Source: Actinacidiphila cocklensis
Lineage (GTDB): Bacteria > Actinomycetota > Actinomycetes > Streptomycetales > Streptomycetaceae
Reading direction: 5' to 3'
DNA length: 44,292 nt
NCBI RefSeq assembly: GCF_907177275.1
Contig: NZ_CAJSLV010000091.1
Coordinates: forward strand, 1 to 44,292
The number at the start of each line of letters is the position of its first letter. Positions within the stretch are counted from its first letter, which is position 1. Below the pieces are notes generated by a model, which was not told where the DNA came from, did not search any database, and saw only the letters and a list, made by a program, of their open reading frames with translations. The position numbers were made by a program, and so were the translations under genes. Of the stretch, positions 1 through 8,456 are shown one piece after another.

Positions 1-2208
1 GCCGCGGGCCGGCACCGCCCCGGGCGGGCCGCGCGCACCGGCCGCCGGGTGCGCCGGGTACGGACGCCGGGCGTGCTCCAGATGGAGGCGGTGGAGTGCG
101 GCGCCGCCGCCCTCGCCATGGTGCTCGGCCACCACGGGCGGCACGTCCCGCTGGAGGAGCTGCGGGTGGCCTGCGGGGTGTCCCGCGACGGGTCGCGGGC
201 CGGCAACCTGCTCAAGGCCGCGCGCACCTACGGCCTGCAGGCCAAGGGCATGCAGATGGAGCCGGCCGCGCTGGCCGAGCTGCCGCCGCCTGCCGTGCTG
301 TTCTGGGAGTTCAACCACTACGTCGTCTACGAGGGCACAGGGCGGCACCTCGGGCGGCGCGGGGTGCACCTCAACGACCCGGCGCGCGGCCGGCGTTTCG
401 TGACCCCGGCGGAGTTCGACGCGGGCTTCACCGGCGTGGTGCTCACCTTCGAGCCGGGCGACGGCTTCGTGCCGGCGGGCCGCAGGCCGGGGATCGTGCG
501 CGGGCTGCCGGCCCGGCTGCGCGGCACCGGCGCCACCATGGCGGCGGCGGTGCTGGCCAGCCTGCTGCTGGTCGTGGTGGGCGCGGCGGCGCCCGCGCTG
601 AGCCGTACGTACATCGACGGCTTCCTGCTCGGCGGCAGTTCCGCGCTGCTGGGCACGCTGCTGACGGCCATGGCCGTCGTGGTGGCGCTCACCGCGGTGC
701 TGACCTGGGTGCAGCAGGCGAACCTGCTGCACGGGCGGGTGGTGTCCGCCACGCTGGGCAGCGCGCGCTTCATGCGGCACCTGCTGCGGCTGCCGGTGCG
801 CTTCTTCGCCCAGCGCAGCCCCGCCGACCTGGTGCAGCGCCTGCAGTCCAACGACACGGTCGCCGAGACCCTGGCCAGGGACCTGGCGGCGGCCGGTGTG
901 GACGCGGTGGTGGTGCTGCTCTACGCGGCGCTGCTGTGGACCTACGACCGGCAGCTGACGGTGCTGGGCGTGCTGATCGCGCTGCTCAACGTGGCGGCGA
1001 TGCGGGTCGTGGTGCGGCTGCGCGCCACCGGCACCCGCAAACTGCGGGCCGACACCGCCCGGTTGACCAACACCGCCTACAGCGGACTGCAGTTGATCGA
1101 GACGATGAAGGCCACCGGCGGCGAGGACGGCTACTTCCGCCGCTGGGCGGGGCAGCACGCGGCGACCCTGGACGGCCGGCAGCGGCTCGGCGTGCCGGGC
1201 GCGGCGCTCGCGGTCGTCGCCCCCGCGCTCGCCGCGCTCAACAGCGCACTGATCCTGCTGGTCGGCGGGCGGCGGGCGGTAGCGGGCGGCATCTCGGTGG
1301 GCCTGCTGGTCGCCTTCCAGGCGCTGGTGACCAGCTTCACCGCACCGGTGACCCGGCTGAGCGCGGTCGCCGGGCGGGCGCAGGACTTCGCCGCGGACGT
1401 CGCACGGCTCAGGGACGTGGAGAACTTCCCCGTCGACCCGGTCCACTCCCCCGCCAGGGCCGCGGCCGAGACGCGCGGCGGCCACCGGGCGGCCGGTCAT
1501 GTCGACCTCGACGACGTCGACTTCGGCTACAGCCCGCTCGACCCGCCGCTGCTCACCGGCTTCTCGCTGTCGGTGGGGCCTGGCCGCCAGGTGGCGCTGG
1601 TCGGCGGCTCCGGCAGCGGCAAGTCGACGGTGGCCCGGCTGGTGTCCGGGCTGTACGAGCCGTCGCGGGGCACGGTACGCATCGACGGGCGGGCGCTGGC
1701 GGAGCTGCCGCGCAGCGTGCTGTCCGCGTCGGTGGCCTTCGTGGACCAGGACGTCTTCCTCTTCGAGGGCACCGTCCGCGACAACGTGGCGCTGTGGGAC
1801 CCCTCCCTGACCGACGCGGCGGTGACCGCGGCGCTCGCGGACGCGGCCGTACTCGACGTGGTCGGCCGGCGCCCCGGCGGCATCCACTGCCGGGTGGAGC
1901 AGGACGGCCGCAACTTCTCCGGAGGGCAGCGGCAGCGGCTGGAGATCGCCCGGGCGCTGGTCCGCGATCCCGCGGTGCTGGTGCTCGACGAGGTCACCAG
2001 CGCGCTGGACGCCGAGACCGAGCGGCTGATCATCGACAACCTGCGCCGCCGCGGGTGCGCCCGGGTGGTCGTGGCGCACCGGTTGAGCACCGTGCGCGAC
2101 AGCGACGAGATCGTGGTCCTCGACCGCGGCGTGATCGTCGAACGCGGCCGCCACGAGACCCTGGTGGCGGCCGGCGGCGCCTATGCGGACCTGGTCAGGG
2201 AGCACTGA
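1..2208 (+). CDS. NHLM-type bacteriocin exporter with C39 peptidase domain (5' partial)
   Basis: A peptidase-containing ABC transporter that should cut the leader from a double-glycine-type RiPP precursor and export the core across the membrane. The frame is open from base 1. A GTG at 49 has no ribosome site, so I treat the gene as cut by the window edge. Counting from that GTG, a C39 peptidase domain fills about residues 1-130, with the catalytic Cys in MEAVECGAAAL, His in FNHYVVYE and Asp in NDPARG. Transmembrane helices span about 165-440. The ATPase follows, with Walker A GGSGSGKST, signature FSGGQRQ and Walker B VLVLDEVTSALD. The MEAVECGAAAL-type start is typical of the NHLM/NHLP subfamily. 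The next gene starts 1 nt after this stop and is the usual ABC partner. No precursor peptide is visible in the window, so the rest of the cluster lies to the left. Confidence 0.93.
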   Translation, partial: AAGRHRPGRAARTGRRVRRVRTPGVLQMEAVECGAAALAMVLGHHGRHVPLEELRVACGVSRDGSRAGNLLKAARTYGLQAKGMQMEPAALAELPPPAVLFWEFNHYVVYEGTGRHLGRRGVHLNDPARGRRFVTPAEFDAGFTGVVLTFEPGDGFVPAGRRPGIVRGLPARLRGTGATMAAAVLASLLLVVVGAAAPALSRTYIDGFLLGGSSALLGTLLTAMAVVVALTAVLTWVQQANLLHGRVVSATLGSARFMRHLLRLPVRFFAQRSPADLVQRLQSNDTVAETLARDLAAAGVDAVVVLLYAALLWTYDRQLTVLGVLIALLNVAAMRVVVRLRATGTRKLRADTARLTNTAYSGLQLIETMKATGGEDGYFRRWAGQHAATLDGRQRLGVPGAALAVVAPALAALNSALILLVGGRRAVAGGISVGLLVAFQALVTSFTAPVTRLSAVAGRAQDFAADVARLRDVENFPVDPVHSPARAAAETRGGHRAAGHVDLDDVDFGYSPLDPPLLTGFSLSVGPGRQVALVGGSGSGKSTVARLVSGLYEPSRGTVRIDGRALAELPRSVLSASVAFVDQDVFLFEGTVRDNVALWDPSLTDAAVTAALADAAVLDVVGRRPGGIHCRVEQDGRNFSGGQRQRLEIARALVRDPAVLVLDEVTSALDAETERLIIDNLRRRGCARVVVAHRLSTVRDSDEIVVLDRGVIVERGRHETLVAAGGAYADLVREH

Positions 2209-2209
2209 G

Positions 2210-5140
2210 ATGACGCACCCGCCCGCAGCCCAGGGCCTCGGCCCCGGGACGTACCCGCCGTACGACGGCGTGCCGCCCCCGCCGGGCGAAGGCCCGCCGG
2301 CCGGTCTCGTGCCGCAGGACGGCGAAGGCCCGCACCCCGGGCTCGCCCCGGACGCATTCGCCGACCCGGTCGCCGCGGTCCTGGGCGGCTTCGGGGCGGC
2401 GGTCGACTGCGAGGGGCTGCGCAGTCTCGCGCTCGCCGGGCCCGATGGGCTGTGGCTGGTGACGTCGGGGGCGGTGGACCTCTTCGCCGTCGGGGCCGAC
2501 GGGCAGGGCCGGTGGCACTTCCTGGGGCGCTTGGAGGCCGGCACCGCGGTGCTCGGTCCGCCGCCGGGACCGCACCACACCCTGGTCGGGCGGCCGCTGC
2601 CGGGGTGCGGGCTGCGGCGGATCGCGCTGCGCGAGCTGTTCGCCGACCCGTACCCGCAGGCATACGCCGAGCCGTACGCCGGCCCGCGGCTGAGCGCGCT
2701 GGAGGAGGCCTTCGCACTCGGTGTCGGGCGCGGGCTGCGGCTGATGTTCGAGGCCAGGGTGGACGGGCGCCCCGCGACCGGCTCCGCGTCCGCGCAGGAC
2801 GACATCGAGTGGGTGCCGGTCGAGCCGGGCAGCGTGCGGGACGGCGCGGGGTACGGCGGCGAGTCGGTCGGCCAGCTGCTGGTCGACGGTGCGATGTGGC
2901 AGCGGATGGTCAGGCAGCAGTCGCGGCTGCTGCTCGCGCTCGGCCGCTGGATCGAACAGGTCGAGCACGCCCACGAGGAGCGGGCGGCCGCCGGGACGCG
3001 GGCCGGCGAGGCGGCGGGCGCGCGGGCCGACCGGTTGCTGCTGGCCGCCCTCGACCGGCCGGGCCAGGACGCCGGCGGCGCGGGCGACGCGACGCTCGCG
3101 GTGTGCCGGCTGGTGGCGGCGGCCGCCGGCATCACGGTCACCGAGCCGGCAGGAGCCGCGCCGGGCAGCCGGCTCGGCCTGGTGGACCGCATCGCGGTCG
3201 CCTCCGGCTTCAGGACCCGCGAGGTCGGGCTCGGCGGGCGCTGGTGGCGTACGGACGCAGGGCCGCTGGTCGGCCGCACCGCGGCGTCCGGCGCACCGGT
3301 CGCGCTGCTGTGGCGCCGCGGCGGCTACCGCGCGGTGGACCCGGCGAGCGGCCGTACGACCCGGGTCGGCCCGGCGAACGCGGCCGGCTTCGCCCCGCAG
3401 GCGGTGATGTTCTACCGCCCGCTGCCGGCGAAGGCGGTCTCCACCCGAGGGCTGCTGCGCTTCGGGCTGCGCGGCACCGCGGCCGACCTCGGCCGGCTGC
3501 TGGCCGGCAGCCTGGTCGCGGTCGGCCTCGGCGCGCTGGTGCCGCTGGCCACCGGGCGCGTCCTGGGCAGTTACGTCCCGCAGGGCGAGAACGGCCTGAT
3601 CGTGCAGGCCGCGCTCGCGGTGGCGGCGGCCAGCGTGGTGTCCGCCGCCTTCATGCTGGTGCAGAACATCGCGGTGCTGCGGCTCGAAGGGCGGATCGAG
3701 GCCTCGCTGCAACCGGCCGTGTGGGACCGGCTGCTGCGGCTGCCCACCGGCTTCTTCGCGCACCGCTCCACCGGCGAGCTGGCGAGCGCCGCGATGGGGG
3801 TCAGCGCGATCCGCCGGGTGCTGTCCGGCACCACGTCGGTGGCGGTCCAGTCGGGTACGGTCGCGGCGGTCAACCTGGTGCTGCTGCTGTGCTACAGCGT
3901 CCCGCTGGCGCTGGCCGCGCTCGGCATGCTGGCGGTGGTGGGTGCGGTGCTGCTGGCCGTCGGGCTGGCCCAACTGCGGTGGCAGCGGCAGCTGGTGGAG
4001 CTCGGCAACCGGCTCAACAACCAGGCCTTCCAGACCCTCAGGGGACTGCCGAAGCTGCGGGTGGCGGCGGCGGAGAGCTTCGCGTACGCCGCGTGGGCCG
4101 CGGACTTCGCCCGCAGCCGCGAACTGCAGCGCAGGGCGGGCCGGATCGGGAATGTGGCGACCGTCGTCAACGCGGTCTACCTGCCGCTGTGCAGCCTCGC
4201 GATGTTCGCGCTGCTGGCCGGCCCGGCCCGCGGCAGCCTGTCCGCGGCCGGCTTCCTGACCTTCAACTCGGCCGCCACGATGATGCTCTCCTCCGCCGGG
4301 CAGCTCACCGGCGCGCTGCTGTCCGCCGTCTCCGTGGTGCCGATGGTCGAGCAGCTGCGGCCGGTGCTCGACACGGCGCCCGAGGTGCCGGACGGCAGCA
4401 CGCAGCCCGGTGAACTGTCCGGCGCGATCGAGGCGGTGGCGGTGTCGTACCGCTACCCGGGCGAGGGGCCGCTGGTGCTGGACGAGGTGTCGCTGCGGGT
4501 GGCGCCGGGCGAGTTCGTGGCCGTCGTCGGGCCGAGCGGCTGCGGCAAGTCGACGCTGCTGCGGATGCTGATCGGGTTCGACGCCCCCGTGTCCGGCAGC
4601 GTCCGCTACGACGGCCAGGACCTGGCCGCGCTCGACCTCGCGGCGGTGCGCCGGCAGTGCGGGGTGGTCCTGCAGCACGCGCAGCCCTTCAGCGGCTCGA
4701 TCCTGGACTGCATCCGCGGCGCCGGCACGTACTCGCTGGAGGAGGCGTGGCAGGCCGCCGCGATGGCCGGGCTCGCCGAGGACATCAAGGCGATGCCGAT
4801 GGGCATGCACACCGTGCTGCCGGACGGCGGCGCCGCGGTGTCCGGCGGGCAGCGGCAACGGCTCATGATCGCGCAGGCGCTGATCCGCCGCCCGCGGATC
4901 CTCTTCCTCGACGAGGCCACCAGCGCGCTGGACAACGCCACCCAGCGCACGGTGATCGACAGCACCCGCGCCCTGCGGGCCACCAGGATCGTGGTCGCGC
5001 ACCGCCTGTCGACCGTGCTGGACGCCGACCGGGTGGTGGTGATGGCGGCGGGCCGGATCGTCCAGCAGGGCACGCCCGCGGACCTGCTGGCCGACACCAC
5101 CGGCCCCTTCCACGCGCTGGTCCGCCGCCAGACGCTGTGA
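2210..5140 (+). CDS. NHLM-type bacteriocin export ABC transporter, permease/ATPase partner
   Basis: Second ABC half of an NHLM/NHLP RiPP export system, 976 aa. I chose the ATG at 2210 because AGGGAG lies 7 nt upstream and it follows the previous stop by one base; an in-frame ATG at 2183 would overlap that gene and has no such site. The first ~400 residues are a soluble, Ala/Gly-rich extension without the C39 catalytic residues. Transmembrane segments occupy about residues 420-710. The ATPase carries Walker A GPSGCGKST, signature VSGGQRQRL and Walker B ILFLDEATSALD, with a switch His in VAHRLST. Known members pair with the C39-bearing exporter, so the two probably form one peptide export unit. 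The role of the N-terminal region is unknown to me. The downstream sugar kinase looks unrelated. Confidence 0.92.
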   Translation: MTHPPAAQGLGPGTYPPYDGVPPPPGEGPPAGLVPQDGEGPHPGLAPDAFADPVAAVLGGFGAAVDCEGLRSLALAGPDGLWLVTSGAVDLFAVGADGQGRWHFLGRLEAGTAVLGPPPGPHHTLVGRPLPGCGLRRIALRELFADPYPQAYAEPYAGPRLSALEEAFALGVGRGLRLMFEARVDGRPATGSASAQDDIEWVPVEPGSVRDGAGYGGESVGQLLVDGAMWQRMVRQQSRLLLALGRWIEQVEHAHEERAAAGTRAGEAAGARADRLLLAALDRPGQDAGGAGDATLAVCRLVAAAAGITVTEPAGAAPGSRLGLVDRIAVASGFRTREVGLGGRWWRTDAGPLVGRTAASGAPVALLWRRGGYRAVDPASGRTTRVGPANAAGFAPQAVMFYRPLPAKAVSTRGLLRFGLRGTAADLGRLLAGSLVAVGLGALVPLATGRVLGSYVPQGENGLIVQAALAVAAASVVSAAFMLVQNIAVLRLEGRIEASLQPAVWDRLLRLPTGFFAHRSTGELASAAMGVSAIRRVLSGTTSVAVQSGTVAAVNLVLLLCYSVPLALAALGMLAVVGAVLLAVGLAQLRWQRQLVELGNRLNNQAFQTLRGLPKLRVAAAESFAYAAWAADFARSRELQRRAGRIGNVATVVNAVYLPLCSLAMFALLAGPARGSLSAAGFLTFNSAATMMLSSAGQLTGALLSAVSVVPMVEQLRPVLDTAPEVPDGSTQPGELSGAIEAVAVSYRYPGEGPLVLDEVSLRVAPGEFVAVVGPSGCGKSTLLRMLIGFDAPVSGSVRYDGQDLAALDLAAVRRQCGVVLQHAQPFSGSILDCIRGAGTYSLEEAWQAAAMAGLAEDIKAMPMGMHTVLPDGGAAVSGGQRQRLMIAQALIRRPRILFLDEATSALDNATQRTVIDSTRALRATRIVVAHRLSTVLDADRVVVMAAGRIVQQGTPADLLADTTGPFHALVRRQTL

Positions 5141-5201
5141 CCGGTCCGGTACCCGGCGGCCCCGTCGCGGGCCGGGGCGCCGGACACGGCAGGATGGCCG
5201 G

Positions 5202-6155
5202 ATGACCGACTTCCTGACCATCGGCGAGAGCGTCGCCGACATCGTCCGCACCCCGGGCAGGCCCGACGTCGCGCACCCCGGCGGCAGTTCCGCGAACGTC
5301 GCCTACGGGCTGGCCCGCCTCGGGCGTCCCGTCACGCTGCTCACCCAGCTCGGGCAGGACGAGGCGGGACGGCTGATCCGCGGGCATCTGGCCTCCGCCG
5401 GGGTGGAGTTGCTGGCGGACGGGCAGCAGGGCGTGGCCACCCCGACCGCGGTGGTGACGCTGGACGGTCGCGGCGCCGCCTCGTACGACTTCGACATCGG
5501 CTGGACGCTGCGGCCGGTGGACGTCCCCGCGGGCGTACGGCATGTGCACCTCGGGTCGATCGGTGCGGTGCAGCCGCCCGGTGCGGCCGCCGCGCTGGAG
5601 GTGGCGGCCCGGCTGCGGGGGTCGGCGACGGTCAGCTACGACCCGAACGTGCGCCCGGCGCTGCTGGGCGAACGGGCCGGGGCGGCGGCGCGGGTGGAGC
5701 GGTGCGTGGCGCTGAGCGATGTCGTCAAGGCCAGCGACGAGGACCTGGCGTGGCTGTATCCGGGCGAGCCGGCCGGTGAGGTGGCGCGGCGCTGGCTCGG
5801 GCTCGGCCCGGCCGTCGTCTTCGTGACGCTCGGGGCGGACGGCGCCCTGGCCTTCACCCCTGCCGGGCAGGTCACGGCGGCGCCGGTGCGGGTCGAGGTC
5901 GCCGACACGGTGGGGGCAGGAGACGCCTTCATGTCCGCCGCGCTCGACACGCTGGCCGACCTCGGCCTGACCGGTGCCGCCGCCCGGCCCGGCCTCGCGG
6001 CGGGCCTCGACGGCCCCGCGCTCGCCTCGATGCTGCGCCGGGCGGGCACCGCCGCGGCACTGACGGTGTCCAGGGCGGGCGCGAACCCGCCGGACGCGGC
6101 AGAGCTGGCCGCGGCCCTGACGGCCGCCGCCTCGGCGGGCTCAGTCGGCCAGTGA
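5202..6155 (+). CDS. PfkB-family carbohydrate kinase (fructokinase-like)
   Basis: Probable ATP-dependent sugar kinase of the ribokinase/PfkB family, 317 aa. The N-terminal PfkB signature region holds HPGGSSANVAYGLARLG (substrate-binding Gly-Gly and Asn). The second signature DTVGAGDAFMSA near residue 235-250 contains the catalytic base Asp and the anion-hole GAGD. The sugar is not deducible; fructose is the commonest substrate in close relatives. There is no Shine-Dalgarno. Instead a -10-like CAGGAT ends 6 nt before the ATG, which suggests a leaderless transcript (inference). The 3' end overlaps the convergent peroxidase gene by 15 nt. No sugar transporter or regulator is adjacent, so the pathway is open. 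Confidence 0.9.
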   Translation: MTDFLTIGESVADIVRTPGRPDVAHPGGSSANVAYGLARLGRPVTLLTQLGQDEAGRLIRGHLASAGVELLADGQQGVATPTAVVTLDGRGAASYDFDIGWTLRPVDVPAGVRHVHLGSIGAVQPPGAAAALEVAARLRGSATVSYDPNVRPALLGERAGAAARVERCVALSDVVKASDEDLAWLYPGEPAGEVARRWLGLGPAVVFVTLGADGALAFTPAGQVTAAPVRVEVADTVGAGDAFMSAALDTLADLGLTGAAARPGLAAGLDGPALASMLRRAGTAAALTVSRAGANPPDAAELAAALTAAASAGSVGQ

Positions 6156-7052
6156 GTCGAGGACGTCGGCTGCGGGCGCGAAGAAGAGGGTGCCGGTGAC
6201 CGGGGTGGAGAAGTCGAGGATGCGGTCGTGCTCGGCGGCGCCGTCGCCGAGGAACATGTGCCGCAGCATCTCCTCGGTCACCGCGGGGGTGCGCGCGTAG
6301 CCGATGAAGTAGGTGCCGAACTCGCCGCTGCCGGGGCTGCCGAAGGGCATGTTGTCGCGGAGGATCTTCCGCTCGGTGCCGTCCGGGTCGGTGATCGTGT
6401 TGAGGTCGACGTGCGAGCCGGGGGTGCCGGTCTCGACGTTGCTGAGCTTGCGGCGGCCGATGATCTGCTCCTGCTGCTCCACCGTGAGCCCGTTCCAGGC
6501 GTCGAGGTCGTGCAGGTACTTCTGCACGATGACGTAGGAGCCGCCCGCCTGCTCCGCGTCCTCGGCGCCGACCAGTACCGCGTCGGCGGCCTCCGGGCCG
6601 ACCGGGTTCTCGGTGCCGTCGACGAAGCCGAGCAGGTCGCGCTGGTCCAGGTACGCGAAGCCCTGCACCTCGTCGGCGACGCCGACCGAGCCGCGCAGCC
6701 GGGCCATGATCTCGGTGGCCAGCGAGAAGCAGAGGTCCTGCCGGGTGGCGCGGATGTGGAAGAGCAGGTCGCCGGGGGTCGCGGGGGCGGTGTGCCGGCT
6801 TCCGCGCAGCTCCTTGAAGGGGTGCAGCTCCGCGGGCCGCGGTCCCGGTACCAGCCGGTCCCAGGCGTCGGAGCCGACCGCGGCCACGACGCTCAGCTCC
6901 CCGGCGGGATGCCCGAAGCCGACCGCCCGCTGCAGCCCGGCGAGGTCGCCGAGCAGCTCCCTGACGGCGGACTCGCCGCCCCGGTCGACGGTGAGGACGA
7001 GGAAGAGGGAAGCGGTGGTCAGCGGGCTGAGCACGGGCTGCGGCGTCGGCAT
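6141..7052 (-). CDS. Dyp-type heme peroxidase
   Basis: Dye-decolourising peroxidase, 303 aa, heme-dependent. The family signature GXXDG is present as LLGFVDGTENP, whose Asp is the catalytic residue. A downstream GSHVDLNTITDPDG segment matches the conserved region around the heme-ligand His, and GSGEFGTYFIGYARTP is a typical C-terminal block. I chose the ATG at 7052 because GAGG lies 5 nt upstream and the protein then starts at the family N-terminus; the frame runs on upstream without family similarity. There is no twin-arginine signal, so it is probably cytoplasmic (B-type-like). There is no encapsulin gene nearby and no obvious encapsulin-targeting tail. The 3' end overlaps the convergent kinase gene. 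Confidence 0.93.
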   Translation of the reverse strand: MPTPQPVLSPLTTASLFLVLTVDRGGESAVRELLGDLAGLQRAVGFGHPAGELSVVAAVGSDAWDRLVPGPRPAELHPFKELRGSRHTAPATPGDLLFHIRATRQDLCFSLATEIMARLRGSVGVADEVQGFAYLDQRDLLGFVDGTENPVGPEAADAVLVGAEDAEQAGGSYVIVQKYLHDLDAWNGLTVEQQEQIIGRRKLSNVETGTPGSHVDLNTITDPDGTERKILRDNMPFGSPGSGEFGTYFIGYARTPAVTEEMLRHMFLGDGAAEHDRILDFSTPVTGTLFFAPAADVLDSLAD

Positions 7053-7231
7053 GCCCTCATCGTTGCACGCCCCGCTTGCGGCCAGGCGACCGAGGCGTTT
7101 GAGTGAGAAGTAACCCTCCTTCCCCGGGAGGCACCCTCCACACCGGCGGGTCGGCGGGCCAGGGGTAGCTGCTGCCGCACGGCACGGCGCACGGTCCGCG
7201 GCGACGGCGCCGGTGATCGAGAGGAGCAGCC

Positions 7232-7552
7232 ATGGCACACCATCACAAGTCGAACACGGCCGTCGAGGGCGACCCCGACACCGGTCACAGCCGCGGCATG
7301 CCGGAACGCCCCGACGAGGACGAACTCCAGCAGCGCACGGAAACCGACCGCCAGGAGGTGGCCGCGACAGCGGCCGAGCAGACCCGGCAGGCCCCCGAGG
7401 CGCACATCGCCGAGTGGACGCAGCGGCTGCTGGGCGAGGCGCCCACGCTGCCCGCCGAGCAGGCGCAGAGCTTCGTGCACGACCTGTACTTCGCCGCGCA
7501 GCGGGCGCTGGACAGGGAGGTCTGGGAGGCGGACTTCGAGCGGGACGAGTAG
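7232..7552 (+). CDS. Small hydrophilic protein of unknown function
   Basis: A 106-aa, acidic, Gln/Glu-rich protein with no signal peptide or membrane segment. I do not recognise its family. A good ribosome site (GAGAGGAGCAGCC before ATG) and normal third-position GC support a real gene. It starts with MAHHHK, a natural His run. The second half (about 60-100) looks amphipathic and helical, with a conserved-looking FVHDLYFAAQRALDREVW segment. It is divergent from the peroxidase gene across a 179-bp gap and ends before a strong hairpin shared with the convergent gene. Confidence 0.75.
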   Translation: MAHHHKSNTAVEGDPDTGHSRGMPERPDEDELQQRTETDRQEVAATAAEQTRQAPEAHIAEWTQRLLGEAPTLPAEQAQSFVHDLYFAAQRALDREVWEADFERDE

Positions 7553-7571
7553 ACCCGCACAGCGGGTGCCG

Positions 7572-7605
7572 CCGGCCGGGCGCGGTGGGTGCCGCGCCCG
7601 GCCGG
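7572..7605. terminator. Bidirectional hairpin terminator
   Basis: A perfect 14-bp stem (7572-7585 with 7592-7605) closes a 6-nt TGGGTG loop between two convergent genes that stop at 7552 (+) and 7611 (-). No U-run follows, as is common for actinobacterial terminators. Confidence 0.75.
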
Positions 7606-7610
7606 AGCGG

Positions 7611-8456
7611 TCAGCCCGGGTACCGCGAGGGCTCGCGCGGCTGGTAGGGCGCGTCCGGGTGCGGCGGACGCGGCCGGGCCGGCGGCCGGAGCGGGCCGCG
7701 GGCCAGCCGGTGGGCGCCGAGGGCGGCGAAGACGGCCAGCAGGCCGCCGCCGCCGGTCCACAGCCAGCGCGGTGACCACCAGGTGCCGGCCCAGCCGTCG
7801 CCGGGTGCGACGTCGGGGGCGTTGGCGGAGACCACGGGGGCCACGGAGCCGTCGACCGCGTTGCGGCCCGCGGTGCCGTGCGACGTCGCCTTGATCGAGG
7901 CGCGCACCGGCTGGCCGAGGTCGGACTCCGGCACGTTCAGCGCGGTGAGCCGCAGGTAGTAGGCGCCGCGCAGCGGGTCGTTGGACCAGGTGTCGGCCCA
8001 GGCGCGCACCGGGCGCAGGGTGCAGGCCAGTTCCACGGTCGCCGCGTCGGCCGCGACCGTACGCGTCTGGGCGCCGTAGCGGCACGGCTGGCGGCGGCGC
8101 AGCCCGTCGTAGACGTCCAGCTGCCAGGTCGAGGCGCCGTGCGCGGCCGCGGTCCCGGTGCCGGAGCCGAAGGTCACGGTGGCCTTCACCGTGACGTTCT
8201 GGCCGGTGTCAGCGGGCACCACCCAGTAGAGGTAGTCGCCCGCGGAGGCGGTGGCGGTGGCCTCCTCGCCCTGCTTGATCACCGCGGCGGTGAGGAAGTT
8301 GGTGCCCGCCTCGGTGGGCGGGCCGTCGTTCCCCGCGGTCGCGGTCGCGCTGGGCGTGGCGCTCGGGGTGTCGTCGGCCGTGGCCGTGCCGGTCAGTACG
8401 GTGAGCGCGGTCGCGGCGAGCAGTCCCGCCGCGGCCAGACGTCGTGCGGTGCGCAT
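7611..8456 (-). CDS. Secreted, C-terminally membrane-anchored protein, partner of VWA protein
   Basis: A 281-aa protein. I chose the ATG at 8456: it shares one base with the stop of the upstream VWA gene (TGATG), has GGAGG upstream, and opens with a clear signal peptide (MRTARRLAAAGLLAATALT, then TATADD). Residues ~45-200 form a beta-rich exported domain containing GDYLYWVVPADTGQNVTV, which resembles the pre-peptidase-C-like beta-sandwich in the C-terminal half of the upstream protein. A single membrane helix lies near 235-255 (WLWTGGGGLLAVFAALGAH), followed by a Pro/Arg-rich cytoplasmic tail. Two Cys residues in the exported domain could form a disulfide. The function is unknown. Translational coupling implies it works with the VWA protein. 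Confidence 0.82.
   Translation of the reverse strand: MRTARRLAAAGLLAATALTVLTGTATADDTPSATPSATATAGNDGPPTEAGTNFLTAAVIKQGEEATATASAGDYLYWVVPADTGQNVTVKATVTFGSGTGTAAAHGASTWQLDVYDGLRRRQPCRYGAQTRTVAADAATVELACTLRPVRAWADTWSNDPLRGAYYLRLTALNVPESDLGQPVRASIKATSHGTAGRNAVDGSVAPVVSANAPDVAPGDGWAGTWWSPRWLWTGGGGLLAVFAALGAHRLARGPLRPPARPRPPHPDAPYQPREPSRYPG

Noticed and set aside
2195..5251. A 1018-codon open frame on the minus strand across the second exporter gene
   Set aside because: It is exactly antisense to a clear ABC transporter; its product is Arg/Gln/His-rich and shows no domain. It is an effect of high GC at third positions.
6141..7052. DyP peroxidase as encapsulin cargo
   Set aside because: No encapsulin gene is nearby and the C-terminus ends soon after the catalytic domain without a targeting tail.
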